A stretch of 64,000 nt of DNA from the NCBI GenBank assembly GCA_013399695.1, contig VXAU01001251.1, positions 83,191 to 147,190 of the forward strand, in the 5' to 3' direction. The notes under the pieces are model-generated. The model was given only the letters and a program-made list of their open reading frames with translations, had not been told where the DNA came from and searched no databases. Below, one piece after another: positions 47,054 to 60,074 of this stretch. The DNA is from Formicarius rufipectus (taxonomy: Eukaryota; Chordata; Aves; Passeriformes; Formicariidae). The position numbers and the translations under genes were made by a program. Every line of letters begins with the position of its first letter. Position 1 is the first letter of the stretch.

Positions 47054-47860
47054 AACCAGGCTTATTTCAAAAGTACAAGTTAGTAGGAATTTTTTGGCTA
47101 AAAAAACCATTTTTCATAATCCTCTGGCTCCCTCTTCAGAATGCTGGTGTGATAGGCTCCATTACGAAGAAAAAGTGTGCACAGGAGGCATTTTCTGCAG
47201 TAACCAATAATCATAAACTGGGCTTAGTAAGAGCAAAATAAGATGGGCAATACATGTGAAACCTTATAAAAATAAATGTAAATATATAGTGGCTGAATTA
47301 AAACTCAAATTAATTTTTCCTCCTTGCACAAAGGGGATTGTTGAGGCAGCTATTTTCTTAAGTTTCAGTCATGAAAGTGAATTTTGTTGATGTTTGAGTA
47401 AAACATATCAGAAAGAGCAGTAAAATGAATTGTTGTTTAGCAGTTAAAGAAAAAATTCTCACTATTTTTGTATTTCAAAAGAAAGCCACTAAGTACATTT
47501 TGAGAACTCAAAACTGGAGTTGTGTTTTACAAATTGAATTGTTTATTAGGACATGAGACCATATTTAAACTACTAGCAGGAAAAGTTTTTTTAAACATCC
47601 CATGCTCCATAATCTCCTTTGAGAACTCTAGCTGAACTGGTAAGAAAAGGTTATTCAGAGACTATAGAAATCCTTTTCTCTTCAGTTCAGTAATCCAACT
47701 TACACTCTTACAAAAGTCATAGCTAGGGTTTTTTGGGTTCTGTTGGTTTGGGTTTTCTTTTTTAGTTCAGTGTTTTTTGCCTGAAGTGACATTGACACAA
47801 TACAGGGTCTGATACAGAATTCTTCATGAAGGCAGAGCCCTCTGGTGTGTTAATTGTATT

Positions 47861-47891
47861 GGTTCATAATTCCAGTGCTGAATTATGAACC
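47861..47891. repeat. Perfect 12-bp inverted repeat (hairpin)
   Basis: GGTTCATAATTC at 47861-47872, a 7-base spacer, and the exact reverse complement GAATTATGAACC at 47880-47891. No transposon family is recognised around it. Confidence 0.8.
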
Positions 47892-48522
47892 ACAAGGGAC
47901 TCTGTTCTGTTATAAAGAGCTTAAACATCACCCAAATACTTTCTGCTTTTCATACACATCCCTCACCCATTTGTCATATTTACATTTAGATCTATTGCTG
48001 TGGAAATGAAAACATACCAGCATAGAAATATGGAAATCCCCTTGAAAGGTCCCTTCCCTCTTTCCATTTCAAAAAGTACTGTTTGGGAAAGAACTGTTTA
48101 TGAAATCCAGTGAGATGTATGAATGGATGCCTGCTTCTCACCATTTCCTCTTGTCTGGCTTGCTGTTTATTTCTGGCATGATGGATTGCATCTGTAATGA
48201 GGAACCCATCTTATGTCAATGGTGCTTGAACTTAATGGAGAATCTGCTCTGACTTCCTTTCCTGTAATATTTGGATTGAATTGTAACAGCAGTTGATTGG
48301 ACTATTAGTTTTGTAGGTTTTTCAATAACTCTTTATTACTTCCCTGGTATAACTCCCAAATATAATCAAAAGATTTTACATAGTGGAGAAATGAAAACAT
48401 AAAATCCATACAAGACCAGAAGTACTGAGTGGGACCAGCAATGCATGTGGTCTCCCACAGTGATCAACAGCAGATGCTTGAGGAAGTGGAAAAATGGTGC
48501 AAAGATGGAGTGTTATATTTTG

Positions 48523-48678
48523 GGGTTTGATTTTTGTTTGTTTGTTTTCGTTGGGGTTTTTTGTTTGTTTGGGTTTTTTTTTTTCATTTTGTTTGTTTGG
48601 TTTTTTGTTGGTTTTATTTGTGTGGGTTTTTCTTTTTTGTTTGTTTTTTGTTTGTTTGGTTGGTTTGGGTTTTTTTAA
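48523..48678. repeat. T/G-rich low-complexity tract (about 155 bp)
   Basis: Dense TTTGTTTGG and poly-T units. The 124-codon minus-strand Lys/Asn/Thr-rich frame and the Phe-rich plus-strand frames here are translation of the repeat and not genes. Confidence 0.92.
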
Positions 48679-49180
48679 TCTTTGTTTAATGTTTCTCAGC
48701 TTACAATGACACACAGGCCAAGAATTACCTTGAGTCAGAACTGATACCATGATGTTTGATGCTTTTTAATGGACTTTTACAATTCGTTTTGTCTAAGGAA
48801 TTTGAATTCATGTAAATTTTGATCATTGACAGTCTTGAATCAATTGTGAGATGCTCCTTGCAAAATTGCCCTGTACATAATCTTCAGGCCTTAAGCCACC
48901 TGAGTAGGAGACTGTCCCGATCTCAAAGCATTGGTCTTAAGCCCACCAGAATTACTTGTTTGATGTGGAATTGAGGGAGTTGTGCATGGTCTGGGGCATG
49001 AGAGCTTGTAGAAGACTTTGAAGTGCCAAATCTTATTAGAGTAAAACTGAAGGACTTTTTGATGGATGAATCCAAACTTGATTCAGTGTCGACCATTCTG
49101 TCTCTTGAAATAGGTTTCTGGATTGAGTTATTTCCTCCGTCACTCACTGTATCTCTCTTGAACTCAGCAGCCCTAGAGGG

Positions 49181-49241
49181 TTTTGAGGTTTTTTGGTTGG
49201 TTGTTTTTTGTTTGTTTGTTTGTTTGGGTTTTTTTCTTAGT
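49181..49241. repeat. T/G-rich low-complexity tract
   Basis: TTGGTTGG then (TTTG)n units; a shorter member of the same class. Confidence 0.88.
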
Positions 49242-52200
49242 TTTTTACAGAAGCTGCCACATTTAATTATCCTTGCTCTCTGCAAAATGGCATTTAGACT
49301 TTGTTTTCCAAAACAGGAAGTAGGAGTAAATTTTGGGCAACAGGGACAGAAACTGCACGCTGCATTAAGAGCTTAAAGCACACTATGGCAATATTTTGAT
49401 GTTATTCTATTGCACACTGTGTTTGTTAATAATTTCTGATGTTAAGCTTTGCTTTGCTTGGTACTGAATGTCAAGGTGATACAACTCCAGAACCTTTCCT
49501 TGTAAGGTCTAGTTATGCAGTAATTTCCTTAGTTAGGAGTGTTTTCCTTGTGTGCTTCAGTGCCTAATGCACGCTCCCATGCCTTGGCCATTCAGCATGG
49601 GATTCCTCATCTAACCTGGGAGCTACCCAGCTGTGAGTCTGTTTGTGGACAGTCTTTGTAGAGTCTTCTAGGGTGAGGTACGTCTGACTTCTTCTGAATT
49701 TACGTTAGGGTGAGCTGAGTTGAACTTCTATGCTGAACGTAAGGGGAAGGGTAGACTCCAGCTCCAGTCCAGAGGTCCTTGTTGTAGAAGTCAGTTTGGA
49801 GAGATTAATCTCACCTTGGGAATCAACTTTTGTTTCTGTTGCCCTGATTAATTTATAGTGTTATATAGGAAAAAAGAACAGAGTTTATAATCACTAATTT
49901 CATAACTAATTTTTATGCTGTTAAATGATGTGACCCTTGTCAGTATTTTATACAGAACATCACTGGTGACCTCCCTCCATTGAGTAAATTAATCTTTATT
50001 TGTTCCTTTCCCCTACCACAGTTTTTTTGACCTGTCTTCCCTCCTTGTGAGGTTCATCCCTCTTATTTTGCTTAGTACCCTTTAGTGTTTTGTTGAGGGA
50101 CAGAACTTTTCAGAAATCAAATCATTTCATGTTGGCTGCCTCTCCATACTTGCTTGTTGATCCCCATGGAGACCGGAATTGCTTGAAGTAAAAGTTTCGT
50201 TTTATAAAACCTGTGTTTCTTGCTCAGCGTTTTGTACAAGTCCACCATTTCTGTTCTGCACTATAGGTTCTGTAAATTGCCTGAGGAATATATAAGCTAT
50301 ACTGCTCTCTCTGGAACTTACTAAAAAGAGCTATTATATTTGCTTTTCATTCTTACTGTAGTGTTTATAAATAAGAGGCTTTATGACTGTATGGTTTGCC
50401 TCCTTTATTCTTTTGTCCGTGGGTCTAAGTGACTTGCCATCACTTATTTTATCAGATTTTTAAAATTCTACTGTGAAATTTGGTATAAATGCTCTGAAAC
50501 AGAGTTGAAAGAAAATTATTCCATGAGAACCTCTTTAAGAATGTCAGTGATGAAAAGAGATGCAAAAAGAAGTAATTTGCTTTTCTGGGCTGGCTTATCT
50601 CTCATTGCCCTTACACCATGGTGATCTAGAGGACAGTCTCACTGAGATACTACTTGCTCTGAAAATATTTGAAAGAAGCTTTTATTCTTCTTCCCTTGAA
50701 CAATCTCAGTCCAGAAGACATTGTCGTTATCAATTCCAGATAAGTGTATGGTGGTCAAATTTTTCTTTTCTATTATTTTTTCATTAGATTTCAGCTTTGT
50801 GAAGGATGAAAGGAGAAAGGATGCTTTCTTATTTAAAATAACTTCTGCCATCCTTTTTAACCTTGCCAGCTTTCTTGCTTTTTTTAAAACCTTTCTGAGT
50901 CATCTTTCATTCATAAATGCAGCTTGGCTCTGACCTTGGTTATTTTTCCTCTGGCTACCCATGGAACAAAGCTGTGCAACATAAATATAGTTAAAAGTTG
51001 ATCAAAATTCTGAAACATGATTTGGGTGTTTTTTTAGCTTAACCAGATACGCAGAAGTAATTCTCAATAATTTAGGCATTCTTCAGGTTTCTTTGGGTGT
51101 AATTAAAGGATAATTGGTGGGAGAATAGTGGTTTTGCATTTTTCTTCTGTAAACTATTTAACTTTTGTGTATTTGTGTGTATTCTTCAGTGTTTGGAGGG
51201 TAATATATCTGAACAAAACTGTTGCAGAGGAAGGCAATTTTAAAGCTTAATTTTAGTGATCTTTAGTTTTATAGCTCCAGCATGTAAAGGCTGTTCTTTA
51301 ACCTCTCTTCACAGTATTTGTACTTCTGTTTCCTTATTTAATATGCTCACGAGCAGACAGAAATTTCACTTGGTTAAGAAGGGTAGGCTAAATTTCTGGG
51401 TACTTCTGAGTGAAGAATAAACATAGTACTTAATGAATGCTGTGGGTTTCAGTGAAAGAGTACAAATGCTTTGTATGTCTTGGGAATCTGATTTAAGTCT
51501 TCTATATTTATCCTGGGAAAAGTTCACCACGAGGTGGCTGCCTGGGAGTGCAGAGCAAGGTGAGATTCGGCCCTGGGAATCCTTCATCCTGTGCCTCTGC
51601 AGTGCTCAGGGCAAATGTGTTCTCTGCTTCTGGAAGCACTGCTGTTCAGGAAAAGGCTGCTGTAAGGTTGCTGTGGCTACCATTCCTTCCTCAGTTCCTT
51701 GGATCTGCATCTCTAGATTCGTTCCTGTTAGCTCTGATAACATAATCCTCAACAGACATCTCAGAGTGGAAAGTGAGGGATGTCACAACGTTTTTGTGCA
51801 CTGTGCTCTACCAGGGCTTTCTCAATACAAAGGTAGATTCTGTGCTGTTTGTCTGAGTTGGAGGTAGGGACTGTGGAGAAGAAGAGATGTACAGCTTTCA
51901 GCTCAGAAAATACCACTGCTATATCCAGTCCAGTGGGTTGCTTCATAGTTCATCTGCTGTATGAGGTCCTCAGCGTGGGCTCAGGTGCTCGTGGCCTTGC
52001 CAGATCCCGTTGGGAAGGGAATGATTAGTGAGGCTGCTTCGGAAGGAACTGCCTTTGTTGGTGGCTGCAGAGCCCATCCTCAGTTGTCTGTGATTCTGAC
52101 ACCTCTCAGGGAGATGCTGAGGGAGCAGAATGTCTGTCTGGGGGAACTGTTCTATTTTCATCACAGAACTGAGCTTTGCTTACAATATTGAGAAGACATG

Positions 52201-54575
52201 AGCAAATTCTGGAAGGTCATTGCCTGTACTGTGATCCTGTGTTGCTCTCAGGGTTATTAAAATCTTGTAGGAGGGCTTGCATCTAAGGAAGTAAATATTG
52301 TCATGCCCGTTATAGTTTTCCTTATGCAAAGGAAATTCTATTGGGACACCAGGAAGCCTTTTCTGAGTTTGTATGAGGCATCTACAGTGAGATTAAAGGA
52401 TGCTGTTTGCTCTGAGCATGTCTGGTTTGACATGTCCTATTTTAGCATAGGCTACATTGCAGATTTGATTTTTCAGCTATGTGCATATAAGGGCAAGTAG
52501 GGAACTGCCTTACCTCTTCGCTAGAAAATAGTTTGCCTCCTTTTACAAGATTTGCATTGATACTCATGTGAAAATTGAAATTTTCCTGTTCTTACAGAGT
52601 TCCTGCATTTTGTGTGTACACAAGTATTAATTACAGAAATAAATATGGAAATATTTCTTGTACATCACAATCAAAACCTCATTTCTAGATTTAGGTGATT
52701 TGAAATTTGAGATTTTTGAGAACTTCCTATATATTGTTCTAGGACAATGATATACTTCCTACTTCCTCTTTCTGACTGAGAATTTCTTTTACTTTCCACA
52801 GATAAAGGAAACAAGCTTCTTTAGCCCTTCTGAAAGCTCTTTACAAAATTATTTTTGAAAATGCTCTATGAAACAACCCAGTGCTTAAAATCAGAATGCT
52901 AGGAAATACTGTGGGGTTAGAAGTGCTTCACAGACAAGGATAGGGATTCCATGATCTAGCAGAATTCTTTCCAACCTTCCATTGTCCTTCCTCCTTCCTC
53001 CAGCTCAGCTGGGTACACTCGGGCTTTACTCACTCAGGGCTGCATAAGCTGAAGCTCCTTCATAGATAAAGTCCTGTGTGTGTAATTGTGCAACAGCTTT
53101 TACATCAAAAGAAAATGCATATTTTATTGTTATGTAGTGGCTTCCTTGGGTTCAATGCTAAGCTATTTGATTAAAACCATATGGTTTTGGAATAGTTTTC
53201 TTAAAAACATGCTGCTTGAATTACAACTTGGTATTAACATATGATTACATATTTGGCCTTCTGAAAATCTCAGTATTAATGTCTGATTTTTAGACTGTAA
53301 CTTGTCTTGTGTGGAACTTGGTATTGGTAAATAAGGATTGTGCTTTTTTTTTTTCTTTTAATGGGTTTTTGCATATTTTTATTGGAGTTTTAGTGCACTG
53401 GTGTATGAGCATCCCCAATACCTTAGGAGTGTTTTTCTTTAACTCTCCATCAGCTGTTTGTTAATGTCAGAATAGATTTGGGCATTATGGAACATAATTC
53501 ATTAGGCTTCTTTGAAACTTGGGTATTTTTTTCTTTTCTTCTTTTGAGTCATGACTTGTAATTCAGATGCTCTCAGGTGGTATGACAACTTGAATCAAAA
53601 AAAATTGCAGGTCTTTTGGGGAAAAGAAATAGTACCTACTGGTAGCTATTCACTCCTTCCCTCCCTCCCTTTCATTGCACAGAACTTGTGCTAGTTGGAA
53701 TAGCTCTGTGGTTTTGTGTTTGTGGCTTGCAGAGGAGAACCACATAGTGAGACTAGAAAACTAATTAAAGTGAAGTATTGATTTAATTAGTACCAATATC
53801 CCCTAAGAGAGATAAATGTCATAAGTCTGTCCCAAAGGGCTGTAGAGTTAAAATTTCCATTTAAAGATGCTAAAATGGAAGTAACAAAAACTACGCAAAC
53901 ATGTGCCAGAACAGAAAATAAATAGAAGCAGGAAAGACTTTTCAGACACAATGGTCTGTAATTCATCCTTGAGCCAAGGATTTTCCTCACTCAGTTTCAT
54001 CTTCTTGGTTCTGACCTCTCTGTATGGCAGTTTACTATCAAATACACTGGAAAGAGTCTTCGGCTGTGTACCAATACACATTCCATTATCTGGGATAACT
54101 CAGAGGGGAAAGGGAATCTTTGTAAGGCATGTTTCTTCTTTTAAAATTACTGTCAGTTTCAGATTTGGTCTCTTTTATGACTGATACTATTGACTGTTTT
54201 GTTCTGTTACAGTGTCCTACATTACAAAAAGTTCATGTTATAGTAGGCAGTTATAAATTGTGATGTTGTTTACAAAATGAGTACGTGGTTATATTGTTTC
54301 ACTGATGTATTATTGATCTTATTACTTTACGAATAACTTCAGAGCTTTCTTCATTGTTATATTACAAATTCAAGTTGCTGATTTAAAAGAAGCATATATA
54401 TATATTACTAAATAGGTCATGTTTTTTTATCTTAGTATAGGTACTGAAAATTAAAATAATTTTAACTTGTGGCTTTTTTAAAAGTACTGTTCATTGGTTT
54501 GTTGCTAAGTTGCAATAAGTTTAAAATTATAACTGCCTACAAAAATCCTTTCTGACTTCTAATTTTTCTTTGCAG

Positions 54576-54721
54576 ATCATGTTCAAAATGAAGAAAACTA
54601 TGCACAAGTACTAGATAAATTTGGAAGTAATTTTTTAAGTCGGGATAATCCAGATCTTGGCACAGCTTTTGTAAAGTTTTCCACGCTTACTAAAGAATTA
54701 TCAACACTGTTGAAGAACCTG
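54576..54721 (+). CDS. ASAP1: ASAP1 coding exon C (BAR domain)
   Basis: This 146-bp exon completes the split Asp codon and encodes HVQNEENYAQVLDKFGSNFL, then SRDNPDLGTAFVKF and STLTKELSTLLKNL. SRDNPDLGTAF is diagnostic of ASAP1; from memory, ASAP2 has CRDDPDLGSAF at this place. The region covers the end of BAR helix 1 and the turn into helix 2. The acceptor is TTTCTTTGCAG, the donor GTGAGG at 54722, phase 0. The last three bases CTG are followed directly by the donor, and read-through beyond it is not coding. Confidence 0.97.
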
Positions 54722-55665
54722 GTGAGGAGTTTCGAACTTTCTTAATTTTTAAGTTGTTTCAAAATAAAATACAATACAATAACTGAATGGTCTTACTGAC
54801 TAATGATAATTTTTGAGAAGCTTTCAGTTTTTTTCAAAGCCCAGTGCAATAATTTCTGCTGAGATTTTCTCTGAGGGCTATTGTTACACATTATCTGTGT
54901 TTGATAGTTAATTAGCACCTAAGAAAAACATATAAATGTTGGCACATCGCTTGAATCAACACTCTGAAGTGAGTGATGGTGTTATGTATCTCATGGACCT
55001 TAATTTTAAATCATTCCCTGACTTGAAGTCTTTCCAGTTAAAAATACAGTATTTTTAGTTATGGCTGTCTTGTTTTACCACAAAAAAAGAAACATTTGCC
55101 TTTTGGAAGAAAAATAACAATTGGAGGAATAACACTTAAATGGTGTTAACAGTCTACTCTCCCTGTGGTATGTAAAGCCTCCAGTGCTTGAATGTTAGGT
55201 TTTTGAAAGTGGGTTAAAGGTTTGTCTTATTTAAAGTTTGTCTTAGGCCTTTTATTTCTGAAAGCTGGATAATAAAACTATAGTCATAGGAAGTATCTTT
55301 GAACACTGAAAGTAATGAAGCCACATTTCCTATGAAATCATGTTTCATGTGCTTGATGGTTGTTGTATCAGAAAGTTGTAACTTCAGTTTTACATTTTTC
55401 TTATAGTTAAGCTTGTTTCCAAGCTTTTTTGGTGTGTGAAGTAAAAGCAATATTACAGACTTTGTCTCCCAGAGTCCCTACCACGACCATATCACTGCTG
55501 TAGGTCACATCAGAGGTCTCTGTAGCACAGTTCCCTTGGCTTTGGCAGTCACCCAAGAGGAAGTCTTTGGGGAAGAGCGTAGGAGCAAACATGGGAATAA
55601 CTTCTGTACGTTGGTCATACAAACAGTCTCCAGCCATTTTAGAGATCTTGGAGCTGGAGACACTC

Positions 55666-55717
55666 TTTTGTATTACCTCCATAAATCTTACCTGCATTTT
55701 GTATTACCTCCATAAAT
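55666..55717. repeat. Short direct duplication, 21-bp unit with 31-bp spacing
   Basis: The 21-bp unit starting TTTTGTATTACCTCCA occurs at 55666-55686 and again, identical, at 55697-55717. Confidence 0.85.
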
Positions 55718-58422
55718 TTAACTAAGGATTTCTTGATGTATGCTATGCTTAGATGGAGGATTCCTCCAGAGTGCTAAAGTGAACTGCTCTCAGAAATGTC
55801 AGTTCTGTTTCCTTCGAATCTCTTCGTTTTAGATACTGTTCCCTGATTCTTACAAGAAAGCCCTTCTTTTTCTCAGGGATTTAGAGATAACTATCATTCT
55901 TTCTTTCCCTTTCTCTGTTACTTTTGTAACAGATTCTCAGTTATTCCCTAACTTTGATTGTCCTTGCTCACCCTTTCTGTATCTTCTCTGAGCACTGTTG
56001 TAGCCTTTTCTGAAATGAGGGGACAGACATGAGGATGCTTCCATTTCTTATCCCTTTTCCTGAATGCTGTTAGCATTATGATTACTTAGGGTGATGTTTT
56101 CAAGGGATTCTGTGTTGTAACTTCAAGGTTACAACATTTTTTCCTTGAGACATTTTTCTTGATGATTGGTATTTCATAAGCATGATTCTGTATTGATTTC
56201 TTCTTACATATCACTGTGCATTTTTCAGCATAGATTTCAATCTTTAATTTCATGCAGCAGTTTTACAAGACTCTTGTGCTATTCATTGTATCTCTCTTTT
56301 GCTTTATTACCCAGAATAGCTCAGTATCATCAGACATTCTCCCTTCTCTGCACTTCTCTGAGAAGCACTTCTAAAGATCTCAGTCACCCCAGCAACACTC
56401 AAACCAAAGTGTCACTTTTGACCTTTCATGCTGGTACTTATTTTTGCCTTCTGAGTCTTGCTGCTTCATCATCATCTCCTTACTCACCTGAGGCTGATTG
56501 CTCTTACCCTAATGAACTTGGTTGCTTTTAGAGGCTTTACTCTGACCTGTTACCTGGATCATCATTTGTTTCAGTGTTGGCAGTTTTAAAGGCCAGTAGA
56601 TATGTGAGGGACCTGCTTTTCTTCATAAAGGTTTCTGTCATTCTGGGTTATTTTGACCTTCTTTAATCTTAGTTTAGCACACAATTAAAAGGGAGTATTT
56701 TAAAATGAGATTTAAAGTGCAGTTTAAGGACAGTCTGGGACTAGAACTCAAATTTGTTGGAAGCTTTCTGGACCTTGCATGGCATTCACAGAAGATTTTA
56801 ACTTCCTTCAACTCGCAAACAAGAAGTGAGGAATTACTTACTTAAAATAGTGCTGATCAGGAGGAAAAAGGTATTTTAATTTAAGAAGCCACACTTATTC
56901 AAAACAACATTATACTATGTCAGCTAGATTAAAAAGCATTATCTATTTAAATTCTTGTTGACAGCATTTAAAATAGGCTATTCACAGATTTACTTCATTC
57001 AGCAGTTTCAAATAGACACCACAGTTCTCTGACAACTGTCTCATTTTAAAAACTTATTTTTCATCTTTCTTCTCTCTAAAATAGAAAATTCTACTTTATT
57101 GTTTTTAAACATCATTCTGTTTAATATGATTACACTGAAAGAAAAAAGATACCTATGATATCAAAATAGAAGTAGAGAGGCACTGAAAAAGCAGTTGAGA
57201 GGACTCTGTAATGTCACTGATAAAGCCCACAGTAGGTGCTAGGGCTTATGTTAATAAAATTAATTGGAAAAATGGCAAAGGGTATTAAGATGAATGGCAG
57301 GCTAATAGGGTTTTTTTCTTTCTTTTCTACCTTGAGTGATTGTTACTGCTTTATTTAATAAAGGTGCAATAAATAATGAATGGTCTTTAAAGACAGAAAG
57401 ATGAATAAGGAATAGAGCTACACCATAGGCAACAAAAAGTGCTTCAAAAATTTGGATCCTTTTTGTAAAATCTTTTGAATTCAATTATGATTCATTGAAA
57501 TTTTCCTATGAATTGTGATATTATAGATATTTCATGGGAAGGAAGGTACAGAATAGCTTGTTTTCTTTTTTGTGAAGGAATTACATACACAGCTTTTGGA
57601 GAGCATCATTTTGAAATGATTGCTCAGCACACAAGGGCAAGAATAGCAATGTGGCCATTAATCATTTTAATAACAGCAAATCCATGCAGCAAGCATAGGT
57701 AAAACCCTCCCAAACCTTGGTTCATGAAGTCTAGCCATGATGATGATGAACAGCAAATAAACTGCCATGCAATTTTATTACCATAAACTGTTGATGTGAT
57801 CACTAAATACAAGGTCTGAAACTTAAAATCTATAAATATAATAATTATTAAGTTATTTAATGGTTGTTAAGATTCTCTTATAACAATGACAACTTCTATA
57901 GCATTTTGCAAACTTAATACCTTGGATTTGGCCATTGCCAACACTTGGTCGTATTTTCAGCAAACTGAGTGTCTTACCAGAATCAGTTTCTCTGTTTTTT
58001 CACTCCCACCTCCTTCCCTGGTCGGGTTTCATTTTTTATGCAGTAATTCATTATAGTAGTGCATGAAGAAGCCATGATGACCTATGTAAATGTGTCAGTA
58101 CCTTTAAAATGGTCTAGAACAGTTGGAGCACTTGCAAATTTTCAAAAGAGGTAATCTGTATGGTGCTTGTCTTCTTCCAAGTGTTTAAAGCCTCTTTATC
58201 CCAATTTCCCTTTCCCATAAATGGCCTCAGATAATATATACAGGCAAATTATCTTTTGTTCACAACCCTCACAAAATTATCATGTTTTTCCATCTGTTAA
58301 AGGTTTTGTTCCTATATTTTACACTATATTTGGGATTGCTTTGCACTTTCAGGTGTGTTTCCAGTTCGTTTGGGCTACTGTTTTATTAAGTTTTCAACTA
58401 TGTAATAAATTATTCCAAACTC

Positions 58423-58488
58423 TTACAATATTGGAGTAATACACTGATGTTTAGCTTACAATATTTGAGTAATACACTGATATTTAGC
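58423..58488. repeat. 33-bp tandem duplication
   Basis: Two adjacent 33-base copies (58423-58455 and 58456-58488), each containing GAGTAATACACTGAT and ending TTTAGC, differ at two positions. They sit immediately 5' of a poly-T/CCCCTAG tract, so the unit duplicates a branch-point-like CTGAT. Confidence 0.9.
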
Positions 58489-58547
58489 TTTTTTTCTTTT
58501 TTTTTTTTTTTTTTCCCCTAGCTGATATTCTAGCTGGCTACTGTTCG
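58489..58547 (+). promoter_or_regulatory. Decoy 3' splice site with possible 26-nt microexon
   Basis: A long T-only tract ends CCCCTAG at 58521, and a donor-like GTAATT follows at 58548, so a 26-nt exon (58522-58547) is conceivable. It would break the ASAP1 frame. The acceptor looks stronger than the true one at 59659. Use is unproven. Confidence 0.25.
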
Positions 58548-59659
58548 GTAATTTCAAGCCAAGTATTAATGACTTGTAGATTCACTTGGAAAAACGAGAA
58601 TAGCTACAATGTTTTTTGAATATATAAGGGGCTTAAGTGGAGTGTTAGACCTGGAGAATCCAAGTGCTTGTTTATATTGTCATTCGTGTGGATCATTGTA
58701 CCGCAGAAGTCTCTTAAAAATTAGCTTCATACACTAAAACATACTCAGAGGATCATATAGAAGAGGAGAGATGGACAATATACATGATAGAATAAAAGCA
58801 GTAGTGTAACACGTCCCTACTCTGTTGGTTTACATGCAGAGAACATGATGTCTTCTCAACCTTCATATCATTCTCCCTATCCTTCCCTAGCAAGAAACTG
58901 AGGAATTCATGAAATATTTGGGGGGAGAAACAAAGAAAGGCATGAAGTAGAAAAGACAACAGACTCTTCACTAGACTGGGGTAATACTGAGTCACATCTT
59001 TCCTGTTGTCATGTCTCTTGAGGAGCCTTCACACCATGTGTGTGTATAGGGTCACAGCAGTCAGCTTTTCCACCCTCACACTGGCAAAGACAAGCAGAAT
59101 CATCATAATCAAATTGTCCATAATCAAATAGGCATGGACCCAACAGGATCCATTTAAACTCATGAGAGTCTAAGGAGATGTCAGATGTCCACAATGGACA
59201 AGGAAAGGACCAGTGTTCCCGAGTAGAAGGGATTAATTAAGGGGCTGGTGACTGTGTTGGCACCGTTTGTTCATGGTTGAAAGAATACGTGTCCTGCACG
59301 TTGCCGGTGGCACAGCAGGTCCTTGCTTCTTACTCAGGAGCCTGTGGGACAATTGTGTGCAAATGTTTGCTTCCAGAGACTGAATATTGCCTTGAGGTGG
59401 TTTCAGAACTTTACTCATGTGTTATTTTTAAAGTTCTGAGTTTATATCACCTTATTCAAGTGAACATTAATTATAATGCTTCTATGTCTAATGCAAGTAA
59501 ATGTTTATTAATTCTTTACTGACTTGAATTTACTATTAATTTAGAAATGTTGAGGTGGTTGCAACATCATTAGTGAAGTTTAAAGACTTGTTGGCAGTAG
59601 TTTGGTAAGATCCTAATAAATTGTTTTGAATGATAACAGTATAATGTTTTTCTTTTTAG

Positions 59660-59734
59660 CTCCAGGGTTTAAGCCACAATGTTATTTTCACTTTGGATTC
59701 TCTCTTAAAAGGAGACTTAAAAGGTGTAAAAGGG
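59660..59734 (+). CDS. ASAP1: ASAP1 coding exon D (BAR domain)
   Basis: This 75-bp exon, phase 0 on both sides, encodes LQGLSHNVIFTLDSLLKGDL and then KGVKG. It matches ASAP1 (LLQGLSHNVIF) and not ASAP2 (LIQNMNNIISF, from memory). The segment holds the lysine-containing loop and helix that contribute to the positively charged membrane face of the BAR dimer. The acceptor is TTTCTTTTTAG and the donor GTAAGT at 59735. Confidence 0.97.
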
Positions 59735-60074
59735 GTAAGTGTTGAAAACTTAAGCTTTTATTTCAGGTTCTTCTGTCTTGTGACTGTTTTCCTTTCGTTC
59801 ATGAGATTATTTCTTATATTGGCATTCATTGATATTTTGTATATAGTCCAAAGAACAAAGCTGGGGTGACTGCAATGCTTGAGGATTTCACTGTAAATCC
59901 CTGTGTTAATGTGCACAGGAAAACAATGCTTTACGAGATTCACACGCAGTGTTTTTTCCAGCTGCTGTATGAGAAGTTCTAAAAGAAAATAGTATTTTTT
60001 GTTGCTATTTATAACTTGATAATTATGAAGACAAAATTTAAAAAATATTCTAAGGACATTTTCTATTTCTTAAG
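59735..60074 (+). other. ASAP1: ASAP1 intron 4 (340 bp)
   Basis: Short intron from GTAAGT at 59735 to TTCTATTTCTTAAG ending at 60074, phase 0. Nothing else recognised in it. Confidence 0.93.

Larger units (their letters stand above)
45726..54575 (+). other. ASAP1: ASAP1 intron 2 (8.85 kb)
   Basis: Bounded by GTAAGA at 45726 and TTTCTTTGCAG ending at 54575, phase 1. No LINE or SINE was recognised. It holds a poly-T run at 47012-47053, a perfect hairpin at 47861-47891, T/G tracts at 48523-48678 and 49181-49241, and a slightly GC-richer but unclassified stretch at 51430-52190. The rest shows nothing recognisable. Confidence 0.9.
54722..59659 (+). other. ASAP1: ASAP1 intron 3 (4.9 kb)
   Basis: Bounded by GTGAGG at 54722 and TTTCTTTTTAG ending at 59659, phase 0. 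It holds a 21-bp short direct duplication (55666-55717), a 33-bp tandem duplication (58423-58488) and a strong decoy acceptor at 58521. No transposon or nested gene recognised; the 96-codon and 121-codon open frames at 55407-55697 and 56166-56531 resemble no family. Confidence 0.9.

Noticed and set aside
48376..48750. 124-codon Lys/Asn/Thr-rich minus-strand frame and Phe-rich plus-strand frames
   Set aside because: Translation of the T/G tract at 48523-48678.
56166..56531. 121-codon Ser/Leu-rich frame in intron 3
   Set aside because: No domain, no splice signals placing it in ASAP1; random pyrimidine-rich sequence.
58501..58521. Recursive splice site in intron 3
   Set aside because: The strong T tract and CCCCTAG is followed by CTGAT, not by a donor GT, so the acceptor is not fused to a donor; treated only as a decoy acceptor.
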